Positions 44,158 to 53,350 of a DNA stretch of 64,000 bases are shown here, piece after piece (positions within the stretch are counted from its first letter, which is position 1; each line of letters starts with the position of its first letter). The stretch lies in the NCBI RefSeq assembly GCF_036226365.1, contig NZ_CP108462.1, positions 9,160,501-9,224,500 of the forward strand, written 5' to 3'. Origin of the DNA: Streptomyces sp. NBC_01262. GTDB taxonomy: Bacteria > Actinomycetota > Actinomycetes > Streptomycetales > Streptomycetaceae. A program made the translations under genes and the position numbers. The notes below the pieces were generated by a model. That model was not told the origin of the DNA and did no database searches. It saw nothing but the letters and a program-made list of their open reading frames with translations.

Positions 44158-44904
44158 TCACCGTCCGCCGGCCACCCGCAACACCGTCCCCGTCGTGTAC
44201 GAGGCCTCCGGCGACAGCAGCCACGCCACCGCCGCCGCGACCTCGTCCGGCTCGCCGGCCCGGCGCAGGGGGACGGCCGGGGCCATCCGGTGGGCCCGCT
44301 CGGGGTCGCCCATCGCGGCGTGCATCTCGGTCAGGATCACACCGGGCTGTACGGAGTTGACCCGCACGCCGTCCGGGCCCAGTTCCGTGGCCAGGCCCAC
44401 CGTCAGGGTGTCCACGGCGGCCTTGCTCGCCGCGTAGTGGACGTACTCGCCGGGTCCGCCCAGCGTCGCCGCGCGCGACGAGATGTTGACGATCGCGCCG
44501 CCCCCGCCCCCGTACCGCGTGGACATCTCGCGCGCGGCCCGCCGGGCACAGATGATCGTGCCCATCACATTGACGTCCACGACCCGTCGCATGACCTCGA
44601 CCGGGGTCTCGGTGAACAGCCCCAGCGGACCGGTGATCCCCGCGTTGCTGACCAGCCCGGTGACCGGCCCGAACCGGTCCCGTACGGCGTCGAACAGGGC
44701 GTCCACCTCGGCCTCGTCGGAGGTGTCGGCCCGCACCGCCATCGCCTGCGCCCCGGCTTCGCGCGCCCGCCGGACCACGGATTCCGCGGCCTCGCGACTG
44801 CTGGCGTAGCCGACGCCGACGCTGTGCCCGAGCGCGGCCAGCCGCAGCGCGACGGCCTCGCCGATTCCCCGGCTCGCGCCGGTCACCACTGTCACTGGAC
44901 TCAT
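44158..44904 (-). CDS. short-chain dehydrogenase/reductase
   Basis: A 248-residue classical SDR with TGASRGIG near the N-terminus, NAG at SNAGITG, the catalytic Ser/Tyr/Lys (IVNISSRAATLGGPGEYVHYAASKAAVDTLTVGLATELGPDGVRVNSVQPGVILTEM), and AWLLSPEASYTTGTVLRVAGG at the end. The substrate is unknown. ECF41 sigma genes are usually next to a carboxymuconolactone decarboxylase, oxidoreductase or epimerase gene, so this SDR fits as the regulated enzyme although it is convergent here rather than downstream. It is divergent from the GntR gene. Confidence 0.92.
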   Translation of the reverse strand: MSPVTVVTGASRGIGEAVALRLAALGHSVGVGYASSREAAESVVRRAREAGAQAMAVRADTSDEAEVDALFDAVRDRFGPVTGLVSNAGITGPLGLFTETPVEVMRRVVDVNVMGTIICARRAAREMSTRYGGGGGAIVNISSRAATLGGPGEYVHYAASKAAVDTLTVGLATELGPDGVRVNSVQPGVILTEMHAAMGDPERAHRMAPAVPLRRAGEPDEVAAAVAWLLSPEASYTTGTVLRVAGGR

Positions 44905-44939
44905 GATCGGCAGGCTACCGGCGCGGCGGCACCCGGCAT

Positions 44940-44974
44940 TGGTCTTGACCAGAGACCGGGGGCCGCCCTATCGT
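44940..44974 (+). promoter_or_regulatory. promoter of the GntR gene with a dre-like operator over the -35 box
   Basis: TGGTCTTGACCA (44940-44951) differs at one position from TGGTCTAGACCA, the core of the DasR-responsive element and close to the HutC-type operator consensus. TTGACC within it can serve as -35, with TATCGT at 44969-44974 as -10 after an 18-base spacer. A repressor bound here would block the promoter, as in GntR/HutC autoregulation. Confidence 0.55.
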
Positions 44975-45029
44975 CGCGTAATAGTGCAAGGACCTTTAAT
45001 AAAGAGCGGTTCGGAAATCGGAGGCCCGG

Positions 45030-45770
45030 GTGGCGACCACGCAGCTCGAAACGGTGCCGGAGCCCAAGTACTGGCACCTCAAGACGGTGCTCGTCGACGC
45101 TCTGGACTCCGAGTTCGCGGTCGGTGAGATCCTGCCCAACGAGCGGGAGCTCGCCGCCCGGTTCGGCGTGGCCAGGGCCACCCTCCGGCAGGCCCTGGAG
45201 CAGCTGGAGCTGGAAGGCCGGCTGCAGCGCCGCCGCGGGGTCGGTACCACGGTCGCGCCGCCGCGCATGGGCGTCTCCGTGGACCCGACGCAGGGCGAAT
45301 GGCCGGGCGTCGGCGCCGAGGCGTGGCGCACGGTCGGCTGCGTCGAGGCCGCCGCCCCCGCAGCCGTCGCCGCGCTGCTGGGCACCGACGGCGACGAACT
45401 CGTGCACACCGTCCGCCGGGAGCGGATGATGCACGGTCAGCAGGTCGCCACCGAGCTGCTGTACGTCCCCCCGGCCTCCGTACCGGCCCTTCCCCGCGAC
45501 CTCACCCCGGCCACCCACGCCCCCGCCGTGCTGCGCGAGCTGCAGATGCTGCCGCTGGCCGGCGAGGACCGTTCCGTGGAGCTCGGTTCCGCACGCGCCG
45601 AGGACGCCAAGCAGCTCGACCGGCTGCCCGGCGCCCCCGTACTGGTCGTCACCACCCGCTATGTGAGCGCCGGCCAGGTCGCCGCGGTGGCCGTGGCGAC
45701 CTACCGCGCCGACACCTGCCGCCTGACCTTCGGCGGCACCGGCCCGGAGATCGCCCTCGCCGCGTCCTGA
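45030..45770 (+). CDS. GntR-family regulator of the HutC/UTRA type
   Basis: A 246-residue protein (GTG start) with a GntR winged helix (PKYWHLKTVLVDALDSEFAVGEILPNERELAARFGVARATLRQALEQLELEGRLQRRRGVGTTVAPP) and a UTRA effector domain that begins LVHTVRRERMMHGQQVATELLYVP and ends with LVVTTRYVSAGQVAAVAVATYRADTCRLTF. UTRA proteins sense small sugars, amino sugars or urocanate. The dre-like operator upstream suggests it belongs near DasR. It is convergent with the tap gene (13-base gap). I cannot name the ligand. Confidence 0.9.
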   Translation: MATTQLETVPEPKYWHLKTVLVDALDSEFAVGEILPNERELAARFGVARATLRQALEQLELEGRLQRRRGVGTTVAPPRMGVSVDPTQGEWPGVGAEAWRTVGCVEAAAPAAVAALLGTDGDELVHTVRRERMMHGQQVATELLYVPPASVPALPRDLTPATHAPAVLRELQMLPLAGEDRSVELGSARAEDAKQLDRLPGAPVLVVTTRYVSAGQVAAVAVATYRADTCRLTFGGTGPEIALAAS

Positions 45771-45783
45771 CCGACCGGAGTGC

Positions 45784-47409
45784 TCAGTACCAGCGGCCCG
45801 CGTTCGCGTCCCGCGCACCCTGCGCGCCCGTCGGGGCGGGCAGCGGGTGCCCGGCGCAGCGCACGTCGTGCGGGCCGGTGTGACCCGTCAGCAGGTAGCG
45901 GTCCACACGGTCGTTGAGGCAGCGGTTGCGGAAGCTGATCAGCCCGTGCGAGCCGCGCCCCACCTCCGTGATGAGCCGTGACCCGGCCAGCCTGCGGTGC
46001 AGTTCCAGCGCGCCCGAGTACGGCGTCGCCGCGTCCCGCTCGGACTGCACGATCAGGACCGGGGGCAGCCCGGCGCCGTGCGGCACCCGCACATCGACCG
46101 GGTGCGAGGAATGGACGGGCCAGGACGCGCAGGGCAGATTCAGCCACGCGTTGGACCAGGTCTCGAAGGGGTACTTCTTCGCGAGGCGCGAGTTGTCCCG
46201 CTCCCAGATCTGCCAGTCGCGCGGCCAGGAGGCGTCACCGCACTGCACCGCGAGATACACCGCCTCGCTGTTCTCGTCGTTCTTCGCACTGCCCGGATCG
46301 GGCGTCGCGGCCGCCGTCAGCGGTTTGGCGTCGCCGTGCAGATAGCGCGAGAGCTGGTAGGCGAACGGCACCCACTGCGGGTCGTAGTAGGACGCCTGCA
46401 CTGCCTGCGCGTGCAGCTCGCCGGGCCCGACCTTCCCGCCGGCCGGGTGCTTGGCGAGCTTGCGCATGGCCTTGTCGAAGGAGGCCATGACCTTCGCGGG
46501 CGTGGATCCGAGCCGGTAGACCTTGTCGTGCCGGGCGGCCCAGGCCCGCCAGTCCGCCCAGCGTTTCTCGAAGGCGATGTCCTGCTCCAGGTTCGCCCCG
46601 TACCAGATGCCGCGCGGGTCGGGATTGACGACGCTGTCGAAGACCATGCGCCGCACGTGCGAGGGGAACATGTGCGCGTACACCGCGCCCAGGTACGTCC
46701 CGTACGACACACCGAAGTAGTTGAGCTTCTGCTCGTGCAACGCCGCCCGGATGACGTCCAGGTCCCGGGCGAGATCCTCGGTGGTCATATGGCCGAGCAG
46801 GGCGCCCGAACGCTTCAGGCAGCCCGCCGCGCGGGCCTGCGCCCGGGCCCGCTCGCGGGTCTTCACCTTGGCGGTGGGGTGGCGCGGGTCGGGCGTCGGA
46901 GCGTGCTGGTAGTCGGACGGCTTGACGCAGGAGATCGGCGCCGAGTAGCCCACCCCGCGCGGGTCGAAGCCCACCATGTCGTACGCGCGGGCCGACGCGG
47001 CCCAGATCTGCCGGGTCGGCGCCGGGATGTCCGCCTGGCCCAGGCGCGGGAACCACAGGCCGGAACCGCCGGGGCCGCCGGGATTGAACAGCAGAGCGCC
47101 CTGGCGGGCGGAGGCCGGGCCGGAGGCCTTCAGGCGGCTCACCAGGAGCGAGATCTTCTTGCCCTGGGGCTGCGAGTAGTCCACCGGCACCTGGACCCGA
47201 CCGCACTGGATGGGGGCCTTGAGGCGAGTGCCGGCCGGGCACGCGCCGAACTTCAGATCCGCCGCGGCGGCCTGCTGGGCGGCAACGACGGCGCCCGCCG
47301 CTGCCTGGTAGTCGTCGGAGACCGGGTCGGGCCCGTAGGCGGCGGCCGGAGCGGTCAGTGCCCCTGCCGCCAGCACCGCGGACACACCAAGGATGACTGC
47401 TCGCCGCAC
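45784..47409 (-). CDS. tap: secreted tripeptidyl aminopeptidase
   Basis: From a GTG at 47409 with GAGAGGACG upstream, the product is 541 residues, matching the 537-residue Streptomyces Tap. The N-terminus is a signal peptide (VRRAVILGVSAVLAAGALTAPAAAYG). The alpha/beta-hydrolase core has Ser235 in GVSYG, LLFNPGGPGGSG for the oxyanion region, the Asp of VQSERDAATPYSGA and the His of GRGSHGLIS. The enzyme removes tripeptides from the N-terminus of exported proteins. It is monocistronic, with the ROK gene upstream on the same strand. Confidence 0.93.
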   Translation of the reverse strand: MRRAVILGVSAVLAAGALTAPAAAYGPDPVSDDYQAAAGAVVAAQQAAAADLKFGACPAGTRLKAPIQCGRVQVPVDYSQPQGKKISLLVSRLKASGPASARQGALLFNPGGPGGSGLWFPRLGQADIPAPTRQIWAASARAYDMVGFDPRGVGYSAPISCVKPSDYQHAPTPDPRHPTAKVKTRERARAQARAAGCLKRSGALLGHMTTEDLARDLDVIRAALHEQKLNYFGVSYGTYLGAVYAHMFPSHVRRMVFDSVVNPDPRGIWYGANLEQDIAFEKRWADWRAWAARHDKVYRLGSTPAKVMASFDKAMRKLAKHPAGGKVGPGELHAQAVQASYYDPQWVPFAYQLSRYLHGDAKPLTAAATPDPGSAKNDENSEAVYLAVQCGDASWPRDWQIWERDNSRLAKKYPFETWSNAWLNLPCASWPVHSSHPVDVRVPHGAGLPPVLIVQSERDAATPYSGALELHRRLAGSRLITEVGRGSHGLISFRNRCLNDRVDRYLLTGHTGPHDVRCAGHPLPAPTGAQGARDANAGRWY

Positions 47410-47536
47410 GCGGGACGTCCTCTCAAGATCACACAAGACCGCTGATGAGAGGGATCGTCGGCTGGTCGGACAAACCGTCAAAACAGCCATGCCGGGAGGC
47501 GGACGCAAGTTCCCCCGAATGCTCGGCGCGCGACGC

Positions 47537-48697
47537 TCAGCGCAGCGGCAACGACGGGCGCGCCACCGCGAACAGCTGCTCCTCGACCTGGTCCAGGGCC
47601 AGCCGCAGCGCCCCCGTCGCGATCGCGTCCGGGCCCAGCGCGGACAGCGTCACCCTCGGCGGGAGCAGGCAGTAGCGGGTCAGCTGCTCGCGCAGCGGCT
47701 CCAGTACGTCGTCGAGCCCCGCCGCCCAGCCGCCCACGACGACCAGCTGGGGGTCGATCGCGAGCACCAGGGCGGCCACGTCGTGCACGAGCCTGCCCAA
47801 GAAGCGCTCGACGGCCTCCATCGCCTGTACGTCGCCGCTGCGGGCCAGTGCGAACACCTCGGCCACCGCCGACTCGTCCAGCGGGTGCAGCGGCGTGCCG
47901 GTGGTGGACAGCAGGTGCTCGGGAGTGGCCTCGCGGCCCAGCAGGTGCAGCGCCCCTATCTCCCCGGCCGCGCCCATGAAGCCCCGGTGCAGCCGCCCGC
48001 CGATCAGCGACCCGGCGCCGGGGCTCAGCCCGGCCAGTACGAAGACCACGTCGTCGATGCCGGTGGCGGCGCCCTTCCAGTGCTCGGCCACGGCCGCCAC
48101 GTTGGCGTCGTTCTCCACCAGCACCGGGCAGCGGAAGGAGCGCTGGAGCCGTTCCCCGAGCGCCAGCCCGGTCCAGCCCGGCAGGGCGGTGCACAGCCGC
48201 ACCACCCCGTCGGCCTGGATGATGCCGGGGCTGCCGACGCCCACCGCCCACAGCGTGCTGCGCGCCACCCCCGCCCTGCGCAGCAGCTCCGCCACCGTGC
48301 TGCGGATCCGGTCCAGCCGCTCATCCGCCGGGGCCTTCTCGTCCACACCGTGGGCGTACGAGCCCACCATCGCGCCGCTCAGGTCCGACAGCACCGCCCG
48401 TACCTGGTGCGAGCCGACCTCGATCCCCAGCACATGCCCGGCCTCCGCGTGGAACCGGAACCTGCGGGCGGGCCGCCCCTGCTTGCGTACGTCCCCCGTA
48501 TCGGCCGGGACCTCCACCACCAGGCCCGACTCCGCCAGGCCCTCGATGACCCCCTCGACCGTCGGCCGCGACAGGCCGGTGCTCTGCACCAGTTCCGTCA
48601 GGCTGGGGGTGCGGGCGTCGCGCAGGGCGTGCAGCACCACCGCGGAGTTGATCCGCCTGAGCAGGGATGGATCCCCGCCGGTGAGCCGGCCGCCCAA
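47537..48697 (-). CDS. ROK-family transcriptional regulator without the zinc motif
   Basis: A 386-residue ROK protein starting at a TTG (48697) with GGGAGGA just upstream. The N-terminal helix-turn-helix is LLRRINSAVVLHALRDARTPSLTELVQSTGLSRPTVEGVIEGLAESGLV, followed by the sugar-kinase-like region GHVLGIEVGSHQVRAVLSDLSG, VENDANVAAVAEHW and VVVGGWAAGLDDVLEPL. ROK repressors usually carry a CxCGxxGC zinc motif; the corresponding stretch (RGFMGAAGEIGALHLLGREATPEHLLS) has no cysteines. It may still bind sugar or phosphate ligands. Its targets are unknown. Confidence 0.88.
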   Translation of the reverse strand: MGGRLTGGDPSLLRRINSAVVLHALRDARTPSLTELVQSTGLSRPTVEGVIEGLAESGLVVEVPADTGDVRKQGRPARRFRFHAEAGHVLGIEVGSHQVRAVLSDLSGAMVGSYAHGVDEKAPADERLDRIRSTVAELLRRAGVARSTLWAVGVGSPGIIQADGVVRLCTALPGWTGLALGERLQRSFRCPVLVENDANVAAVAEHWKGAATGIDDVVFVLAGLSPGAGSLIGGRLHRGFMGAAGEIGALHLLGREATPEHLLSTTGTPLHPLDESAVAEVFALARSGDVQAMEAVERFLGRLVHDVAALVLAIDPQLVVVGGWAAGLDDVLEPLREQLTRYCLLPPRVTLSALGPDAIATGALRLALDQVEEQLFAVARPSLPLR

Positions 48698-48748
48698 CGT
48701 ACATCCTCCCAGCCAGGCCCTTTACGGGTCCCCTGTTTGGCCGGATCG

Positions 48749-48774
48749 TACCCCCGCCCTCCGGGTTGGGGGTA
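48749..48774 (-). terminator. hairpin following the FtsX permease gene
   Basis: TACCCCC (48749-48755) and GGGGGTA (48768-48774) are complementary. The minus-strand permease gene ends at 48777, so the hairpin directly follows its stop; the ROK gene starts 23 bases further on. The loop is 12 bases. Confidence 0.5.
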
Positions 48775-48776
48775 GC

Positions 48777-51161
48777 TCACTCGGTGCGCAGCGCCGTGGC
48801 GGTACGTGTCCGGGCGGCCCAGCCGGCCGGGAGCAGGGCTCCGGCCACCGCGATGACCAGGCCGCCGAGGCCGAGGAGGACCAGGACGGGCAGGTGGTAG
48901 ACGGCGAGCACCTCGGGGGGCATGTTGGTGCCGATGGAGTGGCCCATGGCCGGCACGATCCAGCGGTGCACCGCGACCCCGGCCGGAACCCCGATCACGC
49001 CCGCCACCAGGCCGGTTCCGGCCACCGAGGTGAGGACCATGGCGACGGTCTGGCGCGGCGCCATGCCGAGCGCCTTGAACACGCCCAGATCGTGGACCCG
49101 TTCACGGGTGTCGAGCACGACCGTGTTGAGCACTCCCAGGCCCGCGACGGTGACCAGCATCAGGGTGAGGGAGGCGATCAGCGCGTCCATCATCGCGATC
49201 GTCGTGCTGTTCCCGCCGCCGTCGTTGGCGAACGCCTCGGCGCCGGTCGGCTCCAGCGCGGTGTTGAGCGCCTTGAGATAGCCCGCCACACCGGTACCGG
49301 GACGCAGATCGACATGGAACTCGCCCACGGAGACGTCGAATCCCGCCCGGGTGAGGGTGGACAGGCCGGTCAGCACCTCCATGCCTTCCTCGTGGGTGTT
49401 GAACACCTCGCCCACGATGCGCACCGAGGTCGTGTGCCCGCCGCCCGTGAGGGTGATCGAGTCCCCGACCCCCATGCCGGCCGCCTGGAGGAACCGGGTG
49501 TTGACGACGGCCTCGCCCGGGCCTTTCAGCCAGCGCCCCGAGATCACCGGGTAGGTGGCCCAGGACTCGTCGCCCTGGTACCCCACGACCGTCGTCGCCC
49601 CCGAGATCCCGGCCACGCTGAGCTGGGTCCGGCCGGTGCCGTAGAAAGCCCGGGTCGCCGGCTGAGCCTTGATCGCGGCGGCGACCGCGGCCGGGTCGGC
49701 CGGCTCCGGGGCCGAGCTCCCGGGGGCCGCGATTCGGACGGGACCGGATCCCGGGGCACCGGTCGGGACCACGACCGCGCCGGACTCGCCCCGGTTGATG
49801 CCCTCCTGGATGCCCTGGAGCGTCGTGGCCAGGCCGAAGGCGAACGTGACCGCGACAGCACCGAACACCACGGCGGCGGCCGTCGTCGCCGTACGCGCGG
49901 GCCTGGCGAACGGGTGGGCCAGACCGAGGCTCAGCGCACGCGGCAACGGCAGCCGGCCCACCAGCCGCTGGGCCCCGAGCCCGCGAGTGGCATGCGCGGC
50001 GCGCCCCACGCTGATCGCCTCGGCCGTGCGCAGCCGCCCCGCCCGCAGCGCGGGCACCAGGGCGGTGACGAGGACCACCCCGAGGGCGCCGGCGGCCACC
50101 GCCACGTCGACCCACGGAGCGACCGTCAGCGACCCGGCGTTGTAGGCGTCCGAAGCCTCGGCCAGCAGCGGCACCGCCAGCAGATTGCCCAGCACGACCC
50201 CCAGCGCGGTGCCGAGCGACGCCGGGATCAGCGCCTGCCCGACGTAGGCACGTGCCACCTGCGCCGGGGTGAAGCCGAGCGATTTGAGGATGCCGATCCG
50301 CCGCCGTCCGGCACCGACCGCGCCACTGACCACCGTGCCGACGATCAGCACCGACATGACCAGCCCCAGGACGCCGAAGGCGAGCACGAAGGGCACGAAC
50401 GCCGCCGTGCTGCCGTCCGCCTGCAGTTTGACGGTCAGATAGGACTGCGATCCGGACAGCGCCCCGGCCGGCACGGCGGCGACGATCGCGGACCGGCCGG
50501 CCGCCACCTGCGCCCGCGTTCCGGCGGAGGCGAAGCGGTAGAGCATCTGGTACTGGGGTGCGGTGCCCGCCGCCGTCAGCGCGCCGACCTGCGCGGGTGA
50601 CACCCAGCCGTCGGCGCTGCGACCCACCGACCGGGCGTAGCCGACCAGGGTGAGGGTCGGGTGGCCGGGCAGGTCCATGACCTGAAAACGGGTCCCCGGC
50701 TCCACGGGCGGGCCCTCGTAGTCCGAGGACAGCACGATCTGGCCGGGACCGGTGATCCAGTGGCCCTTGACGATGTCGATGTCGTCGACCGGGCCGCCCG
50801 AGTCCTTGCGGCCTACGACCGTCAGCGGGGGCAGCGTGATGCCCGACATCTCCCCGGCGTCCGATCCGGTGCGCAGGCTCAGCGACAGGCTGCGGAACGG
50901 CCCGGCCGCCGCCGTCACGCCGGGCGCGTCCGCGGTGGCGGCGATCTGTGCGGCCGTGGCCTTCGTCCCGTCGAACTGCCCGGTCAGATGGGCGCCCTTC
51001 TGCGCGGCGAAGGCATGGTCGAACGGCGCCCGGGACGCCACCAGCAGCCCGAGGGCCAGGACCGAGGCGGTCACCGCCATCAGCGTGGTCAGCGTCATCA
51101 CCAGGGTCTGCACGCGCCGGCGCCCCACACCGGCCCGCACGACCCGCCCCAGGGCGCTCAT
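48777..51161 (-). CDS. FtsX-like ABC transporter permease
   Basis: The 794-residue protein has the FtsX layout with about 8 membrane segments and two large extracytoplasmic parts: MSALGRVVRAGVGRRRVQTLVMTLTTLMAVTASVLALGLLVASRAPFDHAFA at the start, FVLAFGVLGLVMSVLIVGTVVSGAVGAGRRRIGILKSLGFTPAQVARAYVGQALIPASLG in the middle, and LTLMLVTVAGLGVLNTVVLDTRERVHDLGVFKALGMAPRQTVAMVL later. It pairs with the ATPase whose stop overlaps its start (ATGA at 51158). The system probably exports a lipid, peptide or antibiotic. A divergent two-component system may control it. Confidence 0.9.
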   Translation of the reverse strand: MSALGRVVRAGVGRRRVQTLVMTLTTLMAVTASVLALGLLVASRAPFDHAFAAQKGAHLTGQFDGTKATAAQIAATADAPGVTAAAGPFRSLSLSLRTGSDAGEMSGITLPPLTVVGRKDSGGPVDDIDIVKGHWITGPGQIVLSSDYEGPPVEPGTRFQVMDLPGHPTLTLVGYARSVGRSADGWVSPAQVGALTAAGTAPQYQMLYRFASAGTRAQVAAGRSAIVAAVPAGALSGSQSYLTVKLQADGSTAAFVPFVLAFGVLGLVMSVLIVGTVVSGAVGAGRRRIGILKSLGFTPAQVARAYVGQALIPASLGTALGVVLGNLLAVPLLAEASDAYNAGSLTVAPWVDVAVAAGALGVVLVTALVPALRAGRLRTAEAISVGRAAHATRGLGAQRLVGRLPLPRALSLGLAHPFARPARTATTAAAVVFGAVAVTFAFGLATTLQGIQEGINRGESGAVVVPTGAPGSGPVRIAAPGSSAPEPADPAAVAAAIKAQPATRAFYGTGRTQLSVAGISGATTVVGYQGDESWATYPVISGRWLKGPGEAVVNTRFLQAAGMGVGDSITLTGGGHTTSVRIVGEVFNTHEEGMEVLTGLSTLTRAGFDVSVGEFHVDLRPGTGVAGYLKALNTALEPTGAEAFANDGGGNSTTIAMMDALIASLTLMLVTVAGLGVLNTVVLDTRERVHDLGVFKALGMAPRQTVAMVLTSVAGTGLVAGVIGVPAGVAVHRWIVPAMGHSIGTNMPPEVLAVYHLPVLVLLGLGGLVIAVAGALLPAGWAARTRTATALRTE

Positions 51162-51847
51162 CGGGCCACCGCCGCCACGTCGCTGACGATCCGGCCGTCG
51201 ACCAGCTCGATGGTCCGGGTCGCGCACGACTCGGCCAGCGCCAGGTCATGGGTGACCAGCAGGATGGTCTGCCCGTCCGCGTTGAGCTCCGCGAGCAGGT
51301 TCCGTACGTCCTCGCCGGAGGCCGTGTCCAGCGCCCCGGTGGGTTCGTCGGCGAGCAGCAGCGCCGGGCGGTTCATCAGGGCCCGGGCCACCGCGACCCG
51401 CTGCCGCTCCCCGCCGGACAGCCGGCCGGGGTAGGCGCGGGCGTGCCGGGCGATGCCCAGGGCTTCCAGCAACTCGGCGGCGCGGACGCGGACTTCCGCC
51501 CGGGGGAGACCCGCGAGCTGCGCGGGCAGGGTGATGTTGTCGGTGACGGTCAGGTCGTCCAGGAGGTTGAAGAACTGGAACACCATCCCGATCCGCGTCC
51601 GCCGGTACTTCGCCGAGCCGGCCTCGCTCAGCTCGTCGACCCGCAGCCCGTCCACGGTGACACTGCCCGCGCTCGGTCGGTCCAGTCCGGCGACCAGGTT
51701 CAGCAGCGTCGACTTCCCGCTCCCGGACGGCCCGAGCACGGCGAGTGCCTCGCCCGCCCGCACGGCCAGCGACAGGTCGGCCAGGGCCGGTGGCCCCTCG
51801 TCGTACTTCTTGCTCACGTCGCGGATGTCGATGACGGGTGTGCTCAC
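51158..51847 (-). CDS. ABC transporter ATP-binding protein (MacB/LolD type)
   Basis: A 229-residue ATPase (GTG start) with Walker A GPSGSGKST, the Q-loop region MVFQFFNLLDDLTVTDNITLPAQLAG, signature RLSGGERQRVAVARALMNRPALLLADEPTGALD containing Walker B and D-loop, and the H-loop HDLALAE. It is of the MacB/LolD type that couples to FtsX-like permeases. It lies upstream of the permease gene and overlaps it by four bases. A 201-base gap separates it from the divergent histidine kinase gene, where a shared control region is expected. Confidence 0.92.
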   Translation of the reverse strand: MSTPVIDIRDVSKKYDEGPPALADLSLAVRAGEALAVLGPSGSGKSTLLNLVAGLDRPSAGSVTVDGLRVDELSEAGSAKYRRTRIGMVFQFFNLLDDLTVTDNITLPAQLAGLPRAEVRVRAAELLEALGIARHARAYPGRLSGGERQRVAVARALMNRPALLLADEPTGALDTASGEDVRNLLAELNADGQTILLVTHDLALAESCATRTIELVDGRIVSDVAAVAR

Positions 51848-52048
51848 GGGTTGCCTCCACGGCTCGGTCGGTGTGGGACCCGAAGCTAGGGGCGGCCCGG
51901 GGCCCGGCACGTCGCCCGCGATGGCTACTTCGGCTACCGCGTACGGACCATGGGTGCGGGCGTCATCCCCGCGATGTACGCGGACGGTGTACGGGCCTGA
52001 TCACCCCGGAGGATGCGGCCGGGCCGGGCGGCTTGGGACACTGAACCC

Positions 52049-53350
52049 GTGAACAGGGCGGAGATCGCGAAGCGTTGGAAGGCGGGCATCGCGGCACTGA
52101 CGCATGCCACCAGCCCGCCGCCGAAACTGTCCCGCTGGGCCTGGGCGGCCGACGCGATCCTCGCCTTCGTCCTGACCGCCGCCGTCCTGGGCAATGTCGG
52201 CGACCAGTCGGACATCCAGAAGGATGTCCAGGTGGGGCCGCTCCCGGTGATTCCGGACGTCCCGACGCCCCCCGCGGGCGGCTCGGCCATCGTCGTGCCC
52301 GGCGACCCAGGGGTCCCCACCAGCCTGCTGTTCCTGGCCGTGCTGACCGCGCTGCCCCTGGTCGTACGCCGCCGGTATCCCCTGTCGGCCTTCTGGGCCG
52401 TGATCCTCGCCGCACTGCTGCTGTCCCGGGACTCCGGCGGCGACACCTCCGTCAACATCTTCCTGAGCTGCCTGATCGCGGGCTACAGCGCCGCGATGTA
52501 CAGCCCCTACCGGGCGGCCACGGTGGCGAGCCTGGTGACCGGCGCGGTGCTGATCACGGCCGACAACAGCCCGGGCGAACCGGCCCTCACACCCGGCTAC
52601 GCCCCGTTCTTCGTGCTGATCGCGGCCGGACTGGCGGCCAACACGATCCACACCTGGAAGCAGCGCGTACGGGCCCTGGAAGCCGAACACGAGACCACGA
52701 CCCGCGGCGCCGTGGAACGCGAACGCTCCCGCATCGCCCGCGAGCTCCACGACGTGGTCACCCACAACGTCAGCGTGATGGTCATCCAGGCCGGCGCCGC
52801 CCGCAAGGTGATGGACGCCGCCCCCGACCAGGCCCGCGAGGCACTGCTGGCCGTCGAGTCCGGCGGGCGCGCCGCGATGGCCGAACTCCGCCACGTCATG
52901 GGCCTGCTGACCATGGACAGCGACGGCCCCGACCCGGCCGCCACCGCCGACCTCGCCCCGCAGCCCGGCCTCGGCCAGGTGCCGGCGCTGGCCGACCGCA
53001 TCCGCGACACCGGCGTCCCCGTCGAACTGACCGTGACCGGCGCCCCGGCCCCGCTGTCGCCCGGCGCGGACCTGGCCGCGTACCGGGTGGTGCAGGAGGC
53101 GCTCACCAACACCGTCAAGCACGCCGCCGGCGCCAGCGTACGGATTGCCGTCGACTACGCTCCCGGAGAAGTACGCGTGGAGGTCGCCGACAGCGGCGGC
53201 CGGCCGACCTCCCCGGCAGGCTCCGGCAACGGACGCGGCCTCAAGGGCCTGCGCGAACGCCTCGCCGTCTACGGCGGCACTTTGCAGACCGGCCCCCGGC
53301 CCACCGGCGGCTACCGCCTGCGCGCCGTCATCCCCGTGGAGGACCTGTGA
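52049..53350 (+). CDS. sensor histidine kinase (HisKA_3/NarL type)
   Basis: The 433-residue protein (GTG start) has several N-terminal membrane segments (WAWAADAILAFVLTAAVLGN, LLFLAVLTALPLVVRRRYPLSAFWAVILAALLL, LSCLIAGYSAAMYSPYRAATVASLVTGAVLIT), then a coiled linker (TWKQRVRALEAEHETTTRGAVERERSRIARELHDVVTHNVSVMVIQAGAARKVMDAAPDQAREALLAVE) with the phosphorylated His234, and an ATPase domain with NTVKHA and GNGRGLKGLRERLAVYGG. It overlaps the response regulator gene by four bases. It is divergent from the FtsX/ATPase transporter. Confidence 0.92.
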   Translation: MNRAEIAKRWKAGIAALTHATSPPPKLSRWAWAADAILAFVLTAAVLGNVGDQSDIQKDVQVGPLPVIPDVPTPPAGGSAIVVPGDPGVPTSLLFLAVLTALPLVVRRRYPLSAFWAVILAALLLSRDSGGDTSVNIFLSCLIAGYSAAMYSPYRAATVASLVTGAVLITADNSPGEPALTPGYAPFFVLIAAGLAANTIHTWKQRVRALEAEHETTTRGAVERERSRIARELHDVVTHNVSVMVIQAGAARKVMDAAPDQAREALLAVESGGRAAMAELRHVMGLLTMDSDGPDPAATADLAPQPGLGQVPALADRIRDTGVPVELTVTGAPAPLSPGADLAAYRVVQEALTNTVKHAAGASVRIAVDYAPGEVRVEVADSGGRPTSPAGSGNGRGLKGLRERLAVYGGTLQTGPRPTGGYRLRAVIPVEDL

